64,000 nucleotides of DNA from Schistosoma haematobium (Eukaryota; Platyhelminthes; Trematoda; Strigeidida; Schistosomatidae), in the NCBI RefSeq assembly GCF_000699445.3, contig NC_067198.1:44888691-44952690 (forward strand). The letters are read 5' to 3'. Position numbers and translations under genes: made by a program. The notes under the pieces are model-generated. The model saw only the letters and a program-made list of their open reading frames with translations. It ran no database searches and was not told the DNA's origin. Below are positions 1 to 11,070 of this stretch, in pieces (positions within the stretch are counted from its first letter, which is position 1; every line of letters begins with the position of its first letter).

Positions 1-1086
1 ACTAAGCCTCACACTTAACACCGCTGCCGCCATCTCAAGTCTCGGTATAGTGACTTGTCTGATAGGTGCTACCCTAGACTTGCTGTACAACAAGATACAA
101 TATGGTGGTTCCTCCAAATAACTGACTTGTGCGTACGCAACTGCTCCATAATCAATCTCCGAAGCATCATTGAACAAGCGCAATTCCACTTTCGCGTCGC
201 GTTCGTCGATTCTCTTCTTGATACCTCGAGCTACCGTGACGTGACCTATCTGACGCATAAAACTTACCCAGCCTAGCCACGCGGACATGTATGGCTCGTT
301 GAGAGGCTGATCCCAGCCTATTTGGGACCTACATAATTTTTGCAAGAGAAGTTTGGCAGTAAGACAGACTGGAGCAATCAGACCCAGAGGATCGAACAGA
401 GAAGAAACTATAGATAAAATACCCCTCCTAGTCAGAGGCCTTTCCGGTGCATCAAAGTAAAACTTAAATACATCTTGTTTAAAATCCCATTCTACACCTA
501 GGGTTCGATGAGTAGTGTCGTAATCCGTTGACATTTCTATCAAGGACTGTTCTTTACATACATCAGGCAAGATGGTCCTTACCTCCTCCGAGTTGGTAAC
601 CCATTTCTTTAGTTTGAAGCCTCCTCTACATAATAATTCACTTATCTGCTTGACGAAACTCTTTGCTTGATCACAAGTGGGAAAAGATACCAAGCAATCA
701 TGAACATAGAAATTATTCTTAACAGGATCTACGACATAACCATCATAACCGTCAGAGAATATTTGTGCCGTCTTATTCAAGGCAAAGTTCGCGCAAAACG
801 GCAATGGTATGGCACCAAATGGATGAGATGTCATTTGAAACTCGGATGGTTCCTTCGACATGTCTCCCTCCTGCCACCACAGAAATCTTAAAGCTTCTCG
901 ATCAGACTCAGGGACCTTCACTTGCATGAACATTTCTTCAACGTCCGTAGAGATTGCGACTGCTTCTTTGCGAAAACGCAATAATATACACACTGACTCA
1001 GTAGTTGTGTCGGGTCCTTGATAAATCATATCATTTAGAGAAACGCCCGCAAACTTGGCGGCACAGTCAAGGACCACTCTCAGTTT
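1..1086 (-). pseudogene. BEL/Pao reverse transcriptase, partial, catalytic YVDD changed
   Basis: This stretch is in frame with the upstream gag-protease frame and follows the TAA at 1087-1089 directly. Recognisable blocks are LRVVLDCAAKFAGVSLND, the first catalytic Asp motif (AISTDVEEMFMQV) and NNFYVHDCL. BEL elements normally have YVDD at the last site; here it reads YVHD, so one metal-binding aspartate is replaced by histidine. The Pao-type segment after it (FDPLGLIAPV) is also present. The frame stays open to base 1. The element was probably inactive by point mutation rather than by gross rearrangement. Confidence 0.85.
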
Positions 1087-3160
1087 TTATGGCTTTTTCG
1101 TGTTTATAACTGCATGGCGAGGTAAGTACAACCGGGGGCGATAACTAGGTTGCGATTGTATTTCAGGGATCTTCTCCGCATAGCCCCTAATAAAATTACG
1201 TTCAACACCTTTTATATACTTGATATACAGAATGTCATCTTTCAGCAATCTACGCTTCAAACTCTGTAGTCTATTGCTTGCCACTTCATAATTCCCCCCT
1301 TTCATATTTGGGTTCACTTTCCACGGTATAGCAACTACAAAATGACCTTTTTCGAAGCGTGTGCCCCCTTCCACAATCCTTATAGCCTCCTTATCTTCTA
1401 TTGATACTGATTTATCATTTGAATAAACATCAGAAAACTCTACATCATAAAGTTTACGTATTTCGTTCTCCAAAGTTTGTAGTTTACTGGTATGATTAAC
1501 AACTCTTTTCCTATATTCCGAATATGACGCAGGTCCGAAAACCGTCCACCCCAGCAACGTTTTCACAGCGTACGGGTTCTTCCTTCCACCCAACCGTTGG
1601 TCTAACACCCAATGTGCTTCTGGTACGTCGCAACCAATCAACAGTAAAACTTCTTCAGAGTCTAGGCTATCTATTGGCACATCACTTAAATGCGGCCACT
1701 TAACTAGGCTGTTCATTGCTGACTTTGTTGGCTTGTGACCTAGTATACTTGCTACAATCAGAGCTCCTTCAATAGTAACATGTTCAGATTGATCTAAAGA
1801 ATATACCTCAAAAGGCGCACTCGTGACCTTCATCGTTCTATTACCGCCCACAGTCTCAACTACCACTGATGCCTGGTCTTCGTTCAGCCCGAGAGACCTC
1901 AAACAGTTTGATTTTATCAGTGTCACATCAGAACCGTTGTCCAACAGAGCATAACCCACAATCTCGGCTTTTCGCGATTTCAACCGTACGGGAATCATTC
2001 CTAAACACACTTGACTGATTAGTGATTTAGTATATCCGCAACAATTTGAGATACCAGGTTTATCACTTTCGCTGTTCAACAAAGAATGGTGTTTCTTTTC
2101 ACAACCATTAACGTCACAACGCTTTGTCAGCTCACATTCATTAACTTTATGACCTTGTCTAAGACAGACAAAACAGGTACCCTTGGTTTTAGCGTGAGAC
2201 CATCGGTCTTGAATTGTAAGCGCTAAGATTTGTGGACAAGTATCAATAGCATGGTCGTAGGAACACATGCTGCATTTAGTTTTCGCTGCCGAACTATTCC
2301 CTTGCTCCGATTGCACGTGACAGTTCGTCTTTACGTTATGCCCTTTTCTCGAACGATTTACTAACCGTCTAAATCTACTACAAGCCACTCTCGCACGCGA
2401 TGCGATAAACTGAGTGACCTCGTCAAAGGTCGGTTCCCTGTTATCTTCAGTCAATTCATCCACCCAATCCGCCCACTGGGTTTGCCTAACTTGAGGCAAG
2501 AGTCTTACTATTCTCTCTAAAGTAATTAGAGAATTTAAGTCGGCCGTATACTTCATCTGTTTCAAAACCATAGAACAATTTTCCATCCTTATAGCTAGAT
2601 TTGTCAGTTGCTCAGGATCACTGTAATCAACACTTGTAGTTTTGAATAAGTCCTCTAAAGTTTCCCTAGCGATTACATGCGCCTGTCCGAACAATTTCTT
2701 TGGCCTTCTTGTAACCAGAAGAGGCTTCCAACATAACACAACCCTCAATGGCTGTTTTCGCTTTACCCTTACAATAATGTATCAAATAAAGCAAGCGTTG
2801 ACCATCATCCTTGACCCTTGATTCTACATAGGTCTCAAACTCCTTTAAAAACTTCCAATAACTTCTAGGTTGACCGTCGAAATAACTTAACCCAACCTTT
2901 GGTAGCTCTGGACCTACGAAAGGCGCCGTAGGTATCACGCTTTTCGCTTGCTTCACGTCTAAACTAAGGTTTTCTATGCCATCTGCCATTATATCACAAC
3001 TAGATTCACTATAAATACAATCGTCCCTATTAGAATATAAACCATGACACATAGAAGCATCATAAGGCACTTGCCTTGATTGAGGGGATCCATCCTTTTG
3101 TTCATCTCCTTTAGCATCCACAAGCCTTGGACTTAACTTCCTTCGACGATTGTTGGGCAT
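1087..3160 (-). pseudogene. BEL/Pao gag-protease region with one frameshift
   Basis: The N-terminal part has the DUF1759-like gag core (FDGQPRSYWKFLKEFETYV). After the frameshift near 2695 the gag continues (FGQAHVIARETLEDLF), followed by two Cys/His zinc-knuckle-like clusters, the second reading CFVCLRQGHKVNEC. Next comes the retropepsin-like motif ALLDNGSDVTLI (DUF1758 type) with the catalytic Asp kept. The segment GCDVPEAHWVLDQRLGG with YAVKTLLGWTVFGP follows, which is typical of the linker before the BEL reverse transcriptase. It would act in assembly and polyprotein processing of an LTR element. The frameshift and the TAA at 1087 show that it is no longer intact. The family is clear; the named lineage is not. 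Confidence 0.88.
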
Positions 3161-3199
3161 CGCAAGCGAACGACCAAATATTCCCAGAGACAATGATTG

Positions 3200-3925
3200 G
3201 AATCAACGAAACGAAAGCCAAACGAATTTGACCAAAATATTTGTTTAGAACTGTAAGATCCAAACTACATTTGGACTGCTGGACAGCTGTCTGTATGATT
3301 TAGATACGCGCCCTCGCCCGTTTGAAACCAAAATAAATTAATTGGGTAAGATAGCGGTTCTATAGTTTATCATAAATTTAAGTGTACATTATTACCTAAA
3401 CAAATATAACCACTCAGCTCTCCAACCAATAATTGTTCAATTGATCAAATCTAAATTACAATAAATAAGAAAGTTGATGAAGGATGCAAGAAAATTACCA
3501 ATCACCACAAATAAATGTTATTCTATCCTGTCTGGATAGATCACGTACAGATTCGTTCAAAAGGTAATAATTGGTCGCTCTATAACACAGAGTGTTTTCA
3601 ATTCTGGAAGAGTGCTTCAATTCACAACCAAAATGCACAATTCCAGTCAACACAGGTCAAGCAATCAAAAGCAGGAACAAACCAAAATGGCTGCCGCCCA
3701 GACTTAGTATAAAGTAAAACAACATAAGTACAGTTCGGGAAGAAACACGGGGGATTAGTGAAGGTGTAGTAAAAACGAAAACTATAATAAATACAAATAT
3801 AAACAATTCAAATGTAGTCAAAAAAGTTAACAATGTACAACTAAGAGGATCAATAGGACAAAGTGCAAGTATATACATGGAGGGATTTTCACAAACACAC
3901 AAAGCATTCAAAATGGATCTTACAA
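3200..3925. other. Non-coding stretch, presumed BEL leader/5' LTR
   Basis: This lies immediately upstream (minus-strand sense) of the BEL gag start. No gene is seen. It probably holds the leader and 5' LTR, but I found no convincing TG...CA pair or duplicated ends. Confidence 0.4.
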
Positions 3926-3926
3926 T

Positions 3927-4320
3927 GAGTATTCAGTTATTGCAATGATGTTGAATTACACAAATTAGTTGTGATATCTGTAATGTTAATGCGAGCATTA
4001 TTTCAGTGTGTTCTGACGTTTGAATGTATAATTGATTTGAATGCATCATGCAGTGAGTTGTACTTGTGTAAGCATTTATAATATTAGTATGCACTTTATC
4101 ACTTCGAATTTGCATATTTGAATGAAAACTGATGGAATGAGTATAGAATGATGACGCTGAGTGGTAGTTGGTCAATAAATATGTTAAACATGTTAGGGCT
4201 AAAAGGTATTTATAAGAATGTATATCATACTGATCATCTCTACAATGGTTCTGTAAGTGCTTTGGATATTCAGGATTTGACGACAGCTTCGTCTTGACAA
4301 ACCTCGTAATTATATCCACT
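3927..4320. repeat. Dispersed repeat D, copy 1
   Basis: A segment of about 390 bp whose first half recurs at 4488-4680 and whose second half (from about 4086) recurs at 5100-5322, each at roughly 90% identity by eye. It contains a TATA-like TATTTATAAG after TGTTAGGGC, which would fit an LTR promoter. The minus-strand ORF of 128 codons here (3933-4319) has no recognisable protein features. Confidence 0.7.
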
Positions 4321-4487
4321 TTGGATTACACTAAATACAGAGTGGATTTGACGTTATTCGGAAATGCTGCGCTCTACATTCCTTTCATTGTGGTTGGGTG
4401 TGGTTTTGTGTTTTCGGAATAATGGAGGATCACACATTTTCTTTTTGCATTCAACATAGATTAGGTCAGAAAATTTACATAGGATGA

Positions 4488-4680
4488 GTATTCAGTTATT
4501 GCATTGATGTTGAATTACACAAATTAGTTGTGATATCTGTAATGTTAATGCGAGCATTATTTCAGTGTGTTCTGACGTTTGAATGTATAATTGATTTGAA
4601 TGCATCATGCAATGAGTTATACTTGTATCATGACGCTGAGTGGTAGTTGGTCAATAAATATGTCAAACATGTTAGGGCCC
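4488..4680. repeat. Dispersed repeat D, copy 2 (internally deleted)
   Basis: Matches 3929-4055, then jumps to the part of copy 1 beginning at about 4150, so about 90 bases are missing. It ends at TGTTAGGG, just before the gag-like fragment. Confidence 0.7.
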
Positions 4681-4859
4681 TACGTGATCTGGTACATCAA
4701 ATCGCAAATTCTGAGTCTGTTTTCGTTTTTGGGATTCTATGTATCATTTCCTTATTCTAATTTTTTATACATTGTGATATTTTTTTCGTGTTTTTGGATA
4801 TATGTTTTTTTCACTCGTTCATTCTCGTACTTCATATTTCATAATCACTGAACAGACAC

Positions 4860-5095
4860 CCAAAGTACTTAAGCTTAAGACTACATCCCCACCTTTGTTC
4901 CAACTGATTCCCTTCTGGCCTGGTTTTGCTACTCAGAAGCCGACTTCTACGAGAACGGCGTGGTCGATACACGTGCAAAATTACTCACAGTAGTCAAGGC
5001 ATTACCGCACGAATTCAACAAGTTTGTGAACGTATCATATTACAAAGTGTTACTGGTTAAAGCGTTGTCAAACTCCGAATATCTGTGGCATATTC
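4860..5095 (+). pseudogene. Ty3/gypsy-type gag remnant
   Basis: Conceptual translation gives SPPLFQ, then, after a one-base shift near 4920, WFCYSEADFYENGVVDTRAK followed by a LP-x-EF block. The pattern P-F...WF...E..F...G......K...V...LP is that of the gag capsid region of Ty3-type elements. Only about 75 codons remain, with a frameshift. It sits between repeat D copies 2 and 3, which suggests an LTR-gag-LTR deletion derivative. It is not functional. Confidence 0.6.
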
Positions 5096-5099
5096 ATAA

Positions 5100-5322
5100 G
5101 ATAAGTATGCAGTTTACCATTTCGAATTTGCATATTTGAATGAAACGTGATAGATCGAGCAGAGTAGTAGCAGTTGATCAATAAATATGTTAAACGTGTT
5201 AGGGCAAAAAAGTATTTATAAGTAAGTATATCATACTGATAATCTCTACAGTAGTTCTGTAAGTGCTTTGGATATTCAGGATTCGACGACAGCTTCGTCT
5301 TGACAAACCTTGTAATTGAACA
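5100..5322. repeat. Dispersed repeat D, copy 3
   Basis: Corresponds to 4086-4310 of copy 1, including the stretch GGATATTCAGGATT and the segment GACGACAGCTTCGTCTTGAC. It follows the gag remnant directly. Confidence 0.7.
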
Positions 5323-6990
5323 TCTTAGACCCAGTCGAATGAAATATTAGGAATGAAGGAGTCTGAGTAATTATTTGTCAGATTGTCGGTATGTCGATAA
5401 GCGTGTAATCTGGACTGAGTAGTTGTTGGAAGAGATGCGTAGCATCACATACTCAATGCCGATCTGGTGCGGATGCGTTACATAGCGCTTTCAGCTAGTT
5501 CTCGTCTAGGTTCATGAATAATTGTTCACAATTGTATTCACGAGTTAGACTAAGTTAGGCCAGGATTGAAATCCTGGAAGAACAGAACGGCTTTCTAGTC
5601 ATATTATGCGTATTCTCAGCTGCGGCAATCGAGTATTCAATAGTTCACAACACACACATTCTTCACAAATCCTCATACTGATTAAAAGTAACATTGATAA
5701 TTGATTCTAGTTTGTAGACCAATGTTGGAATCCACGAAGTAGATGAAATCGCCTTCATCAGCCAATATTTATGTTCCTTGTTTAGACAGATTTACGGACT
5801 GAAACAGTTGTCTGAAGATTCATTCGACTTGAGGAAGTCGACAATAACATAACATAATTGAAGATACCAAGGAAGCAAGCAACTAGTACACCTGTCATCA
5901 CAATATCAATTTGTAATTTAACTTAGTATAACTACTTAAATAATCCATTTCACTGTTATGAATTGCATGGGATTGGTTTAATAATTTCGTAAGTGCACAT
6001 AAAGCTATAAATTTCAAAGCTAAACACTGAGTGTAGAAACCAAACGTGTGATCAATCGTCATTTCGTATTCCGATTACTTGAGAATTGAGCTACGTAGAG
6101 TGAGCAGTAAATTTTCTCAAGACACTAGAATTTGAATATTGGAATTAGGAAGAGAAGGGAAGAAACACAACTGTCAATGTGAAAAACACATGAATCAAGA
6201 ATGCTGTTGTGTGCAGAAGACTCACAAACTCACTCAAATGAAAGTAAGTCTGACATGTGCACAATTATCGCTTTCGCATGCTACGTAGACAGCAAAACGA
6301 AATCGGTTGTATCAGGTGAGAAGAAATGGAATCACATAGAAACGCATTGAAAAAGAATTACATAGGCGATCATGAATTATATCATTCGGAATCAGCTGAA
6401 AACACATTTTGGGACTGAACATGCTACTCAGTGTTTAATGAGACAGAGCAACAAACCAATTATTAAGAATTGAAGATTGAACAAGGTCAAATCGATGAGC
6501 ATCACTAGAGATGAAATCAAAAACACAAATAGGCCACAATATCATCATGAGACGACCGACTGTTCACGTGTGTGTGTGTGTGTGTGCGCGTGTACGTTAG
6601 TCGTTTCGCGTGTTCGTGAAGAATGAATTTTCGACGGATTTAACACATCCACTCAATCACTGTGTGAATCATTCACGTGCTTAATCAGTCAGCTGATTTG
6701 CCGCATCCACACAAATGCATTCACTGTGTGTTCATCACTCAGTCCGTCTGACTACACAAACCACCAACTGACTCGTTCGACTACTCACCCTCTCATTCAC
6801 CTCCTTACAGCATGGATTCATTGAGTGATTGATTTATTGGTTGGTTGGTTGGTTGGTTGGTTGGTTGCTTGATCGATTGATTGCCTGGTTTATCAGACGA
6901 GTACGTGAGTGAGAGTGGAGTGTGGTTGGATTATGGTGAATAACGATCACATGCATGGATTATGTTGAGGGTGGTTGAGAAAGGTAGTGA
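5323..6990. other. Intergenic, no gene seen; microsatellites
   Basis: No coding signal. It contains a (GT)n run at 6568-6590 and a (TTGG)n run at 6836-6867. Confidence 0.6.
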
Positions 6991-7001
6991 GAGATGGTTA
7001 G

Positions 7002-7009
7002 TATAAATA
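7002..7009 (+). promoter_or_regulatory. TATA box of the knottin-like gene
   Basis: TATAAATA lies 83 bases upstream of the ATG at 7092. Initiation about 30 bases downstream would leave a 5' UTR of roughly 55-60 nt. The position relative to a well-supported two-exon gene makes this a credible core promoter. Confidence 0.6.
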
Positions 7010-7091
7010 CTGGTGGATGTGGTCGGTGTCTGAGTGACTCGATCCGAGTGTTTGACAGTAGTGAATTTGCAGTGACTCGAAGTGAGCAGTG

Positions 7092-7964
7092 ATGCGACAC
7101 TGTGTGATCTTGTGTTTGTTCGCCCTCCTCAGCATCTACGGTGTTCACGGTGAGTGACGACAGTGAAGGCAGCGAATGACTGTATTGATTTGAATAATGT
7201 GTGTGTGTGGGGGTGTGGTGTGTATTGCTGTGGACAATTGTGGTGGTATTTGAAGTGGTGGTGGTGGTGGTGGTGGTGTAGTCCTTGACGATCGATTGTT
7301 ATTGTTGAAAGAGTAATAGTAGTAGTAGTTGCATTGATGATGTTGATGATGGTGGTGCTAGTGGTGGGCGAAGCAGATATTATGGAGTGATTGTTTGTGG
7401 TGTTTGCATTGTTGTTTGTATTGGGAGTGTTAGTATTGGTGATGATGGTTGTGGTTTGATTTCGAGAACTTGTGATAGAAGTGGTAGAATCGGCAGTGTT
7501 GGTTGATGATTTTGTTATTGTGGTGACTGTGTTGGTGGTCGAAACGACGGTCGGATTGAGAGTAGAAATGGTGTAACTGGTAATGTTTGCTGTCCGATTG
7601 ATTGTTTGTAGTAGGCATAGAAGTCAGTGCGATAGCGTTTGTGATCGTGGTTGTGATTGTGATTTTGATTGCGATTGTGATAAATATTGTTCAGTGGATA
7701 ATAGTAATATATAAGTGTTGTTGTTGTTGTTGTTGCGATGTTTCAGCGGAGATTTCAGCTGAGAACGGAATGTGTTTTGGAGTGGGAGAGTATTGTGATG
7801 GTGCCGGATATAGGAAGTGTTGTCCACCACACAACTGCAAGCTGATCAATCCACGAGAAGGAGTGTGTGTCAGAGGACGGTGTTTGCAGTCGAAAGAACA
7901 ATGTGTAGAAGATGAGGATTGCTGCAGTGGATACTGCAGGCTTGGACACTGTAGAGACATGTAA
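7092..7964 (+). CDS. Secreted 12-cysteine peptide, two knottin-like units (2 exons)
   Basis: Exon 1 is 7092-7149 and exon 2 is 7747-7964, with a 597-nt intron (GTGAGT donor, TTTCAG acceptor, phase 1). Together they encode 91 residues. Residues 1-19 are a clear signal peptide (MRHCVILCLFALLSIYGVHA, cut near Ala20). The mature part has 12 cysteines: C-x6-C-x7-CC-x4-C-x9-C, then C-x6-C-x5-CC-x3-C-x4-C. The second half matches the inhibitor-cystine-knot spacing exactly and the first half is a looser version, so a double knottin is likely; a colipase/Dickkopf-like fold is the alternative. It is short, extracellular and disulfide-rich. The target is unknown, and similar folds occur in protease inhibitors, channel ligands and antimicrobial peptides. 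A TATA box lies upstream. The intron is very GT-rich, and an inverted copy of it lies at 8580-8940. Confidence 0.8.
7150..7746 (+). other. GT-rich intron of the knottin-like gene
   Basis: The plus strand consists largely of GTG/TTG/ATG-type trinucleotides including (GGT)n near 7256-7279 and (GTT)n near 7718-7735. C is very rare, so strand asymmetry is strong. ORFs read from its minus strand (for example 7430-7618) are His/Asn-rich artefacts of this composition. Confidence 0.75.
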
Positions 7965-8579
7965 CTGGATGTCTACTGCTACACCTCATGTCAAGTTTCT
8001 GCTTGACTGGACAGACGGCCAGTCAACTAGCTACACAGTCCACTAAATACACAATCCATTTCCCATCTTGCTCTTCACACATAGATCTTCCAACCACTCA
8101 CATGTTCAATCATATCGGTTGTGTGCGTGTACACGTGAATGGGACACTGACTGTTGATGCTTCAGTTGAAATGAGTAGTGTTGAATCGATGTGCTGCTCT
8201 TTTGAGTGAACGATGATTGATGATCAGTGTTGGTGGTAGTAGTGGAATTATTGATGTTGATACTGGACGTGTATGAAGAGTTATTGTTGAGGGATGTGTG
8301 AGTGTTCGTGCTTGTTGAAGTTTGGCTAGTGTCAGTTGACATATGATTGGTGGTGTATTGAGTATGTGGAGGTGTATGCATTCATATGGATTTATTCCAG
8401 TGGTTGTGATGCACGTATTCGCAATATTGAATGAGTAGTGTTTTGAGGTTTATTACATTCTCTTTTGATCTGAGACTAGCTGAATAATTCGAAGAAACTG
8501 ATGATGTTGAGAATACTGGTCAGGTGTGTTCAACACGTAGAATTCTTTCACAGTAGATTGTTTAAATAAGGTGCAGTTG

Positions 8580-8940
8580 CAAGATATATGCCCTCATTCC
8601 AACTATCGAATCTACCACCAACACAGTCACCACCACAACAAAATCATTAACAAATACTGTCGATTCTACCACTTCTATCACAAATTATTTAAACAAAACC
8701 ATTACTATCATTATCATTACTGACACTCTCACAACAAACAATTACACTACAATATCTGCTTCTCCCACCACTAACACCACCATCGTCATCAACAACATCG
8801 ATGCAACAACAACAACTACTACTACTCTGTCAACAATATCACTCGATCTTCAATGACTAAATCACCACAACCATCACCACTCAAAATACCTCTACATTGT
8901 CCACAGCAATACACACTCACATTAATCCAATCACAAATGC
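8580..8940 (-). repeat. Inverted copy of the knottin-gene intron
   Basis: The reverse complement aligns with roughly 7180-7570: TGTATTGCTGTGGACAAT, GGTGGGAGAAGCAGATATT and TGTGATAGAAGTGGTAGAAT are shared or nearly so. Neither exon 1 nor exon 2 has a counterpart at the expected places. It is the remnant of an inverted duplication of the locus, or of intron material only. Confidence 0.75.
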
Positions 8941-9218
8941 TCTAGTTAATCCACGTATTCGCTTTTGTCGAGTGTGCAAAGGAAATTTGGATGCATGCAG
9001 AAAATTTCCAAATTTCTTTTATATGGTTGAACAGTAATCAAACCGAATATTACCATATTCTTAATAGCGACTTGCTTCGTGAAGTATTTCTCGGAACCCC
9101 AATTAAATGTTCTGATCAGTCGAGTTCAACTGTGTTGACTGTGAGGCATTTACTGACTGAAAATAATGGAAAATAGTTGCACAACATTGTGGATTGGTTG
9201 AAGTTGCACTCTGACAAC

Positions 9219-9415
9219 GTTGGATACCAGCTCAGTGGTTTAGATGTTAAGCGTATGTGCTAGGCCGAAGGTTGTCGTTTCGAATCCTGGGTGCGTTGCC
9301 GTGAATAAGCACCTTTGAGGAGTTCCATACCTGGATAAAATGGCCGTTCAATGCTTCCAAGTTTTCAATGCTAGTCTAAATGTGATCGGTTCATGATTTC
9401 AATGAAAAATCAAAT
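9219..9415 (+). repeat. tRNA-derived SINE-like repeat with degenerate hammerhead-like module
   Basis: An A-box-like CCAGCTCAGTGG (9228-9239) and a B-box-like GTTTCGAATCCT (9277-9288) resemble the internal pol III promoter of a tRNA. Downstream is a hammerhead-like string (TTGAGGA, a short stem, AAAATGGCCGTT), then a tail GCTTCCAAGTTTTCAATG that recurs elsewhere in the window (for example 39281-39300). Core residues are mutated. Confidence 0.6.
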
Positions 9416-9424
9416 AACTGAATT

Positions 9425-10690
9425 TCATATCTTCAGTGTCGAAATGGCTAATATACATTGTTAACACGAGTAAGTTAATATATCATATGAAACTGTGAGA
9501 TTATTATTCAGAGTATAAATATCATAGAGTGAGAGGAGCTGTGTAATTATAGAACAGATCTACTGATCGCTCAAAAATTACGTCGTGTTCAAGTGATATG
9601 AATTCGGTAAGAAATGTTTAGGTAGAATGAGTGCTAGTTGAATTATTCATATGTACACAAGATTAGGAATCATAGTTATTACCATAATAACAATGTATGT
9701 GACTGATACTAATAAATACATTTGAAATAGATCAATTCGTTATAAAACAAAATGAATCGTTGCACATACAATATTCACATCATTTTACCTTACGATTAAG
9801 ACGACTACTGATGTATCATGCCGGAAGATGGCCAAAGTCTAATATTTGAAGACTAAATTAATGGTAACTTTCAGGAATTATATATGGACTACATATATCC
9901 TTCCTATCATAAGCTTTCATTTGACGCTTCAACTACTATTATATGATATTCTATCCTTAATTTATTCACAATCTATTAGTTAGTCTCCCATACTCACAGC
10001 CACTTTTGACTTGATCTTGTATGATTTTCATAATGTGATATGGACTGATCTGCTTGTATACAAACCACGTATGTCTGAAATATAATATCCATACAGTGCA
10101 GGCTGGCTACTGTGTTCTAGAATCAACGGGTAGGGCAAGACGATAAGCCATTGTTTCGGGAAACAATAAGGATCTAGATTTGACTCAAGGCTATTAGTGG
10201 TGGTTGTGGGTTCATTGGTTAACTCAAGAGCAAAGTCATGAAAAATTGTTATTGTGACCGGTGGTTTTATCACTTGATGTTCAACAAGGCCGTATGACAT
10301 GAAACAAAGTAAATCAAAGGACTAAATATATTCCTTCTGAGTGTGAAATTCCAGTTTCTTAATAACAATCACCACTGATTTTAACATTTCGAGGACTGTA
10401 AATCTGATAAGTTGCGTTCATAATTATCAAAGCTATAGATTGCTGTACTTAAACACAACTTAGCTTACTCTTTGGAGTTTTATTTTGGACATTTATATAA
10501 CTGTAGAATCTGATGAAAATTCCCTGCGAAGAATTAATCATCTAAATGTTTTGTTTATGATAGGTTACCTATACGAATATTCTTGAAGATAACACTCAGA
10601 AGACCGAAAAACAAGGAATTAATGTCATAATTATCATCGTGCTAGTTGGGAAAAGTGTCACGTAATAAAGTCATGATACTTTGGAGAGAT
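9425..10690. other. No gene seen; LTR-like fragment at 10035-10110
   Basis: 10035-10110 resembles part of the LTR at 21481-21840 (shared TATGTCTGAAATATAAT, preceded by a TATA-like motif). The rest has no recognisable content. Confidence 0.45.
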
Positions 10691-10693
10691 GAC

Positions 10694-11070
10694 TGTTATA
10701 TCTTGTGAATCTGTGTGCCCTGTATATTGGATAACGCAACGATACCGCCAATCAGAGAGCAGCGAATTATCGATCGAATCAGTGACGTATAAAACACGTG
10801 CGAGCAACCTACGGTCCTGATTGGTTCTGCTTTCCGCCTAGCCCACCCAGTTGTAGTCCAGAACACCAATCTCAGCCTCTGCAATATGAATCATTATATT
10901 TCAAATATACTCTGTTTATATACCCATCAAGCAGACCACAACGTACCATAAAATAGAAAATAACATTTGTACAATATTTGGCCAACAGGAAAATGATACC
11001 ATTTTAAGTTCAAGGATAGCATTAGACTAAACAGGATAATTTTTGGGATATTTTTCTGAATATCCCAACA
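10694..11070 (-). mobile_element. Solo LTR (family TGTTGGG...ACAACA), diverged
   Basis: It is the inverted, diverged counterpart of 21481-21840. On the minus strand it begins TGTTGGGATATT and carries the same TATATAAACAGAGTAT promoter-like segment. The flanking pentamers ATGAC (10689-10693) and ATAAC (11071-11075) differ at one base and look like an aged target-site duplication. No internal coding region is adjacent. Confidence 0.7.

Larger units (their letters stand above)
1..3160 (-). mobile_element. BEL/Pao LTR retrotransposon, inactivated, cut by window edge
   Basis: On the minus strand the order is gag, zinc knuckles, aspartic protease and reverse transcriptase, which is the BEL/Pao order. 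The first ATG is at 3160; the open frame upstream of it starts at a non-ATG codon. The gag frame (3160 to about 2690) passes with one frameshift near 2695 into a second frame that runs to the left edge, interrupted by a single TAA at 1087-1089. The rest of pol (RNase H, integrase) and the 3' LTR lie outside the window. A 5' LTR and leader should lie in about 3160-3720, but I could not fix its ends. Confidence 0.9.

Noticed and set aside
7602..7964. 120-codon ORF containing the cysteine-rich exon as an unspliced gene
   Set aside because: The upstream part reads low-complexity intron; splicing from 7149 to 7747 gives a proper signal peptide in the correct phase.
8106..8381. Thr/Ser/Asn-rich minus-strand ORF
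   Set aside because: A product of GT-rich composition, with no start context or splice support.
9228..9290. Functional tRNA gene
   Set aside because: A- and B-box-like motifs are present, but no acceptor stem or anticodon arm forms; the same head-tail structure recurs as a SINE. The same holds for 12925-12985, 32665-32725 and 62190-62275.
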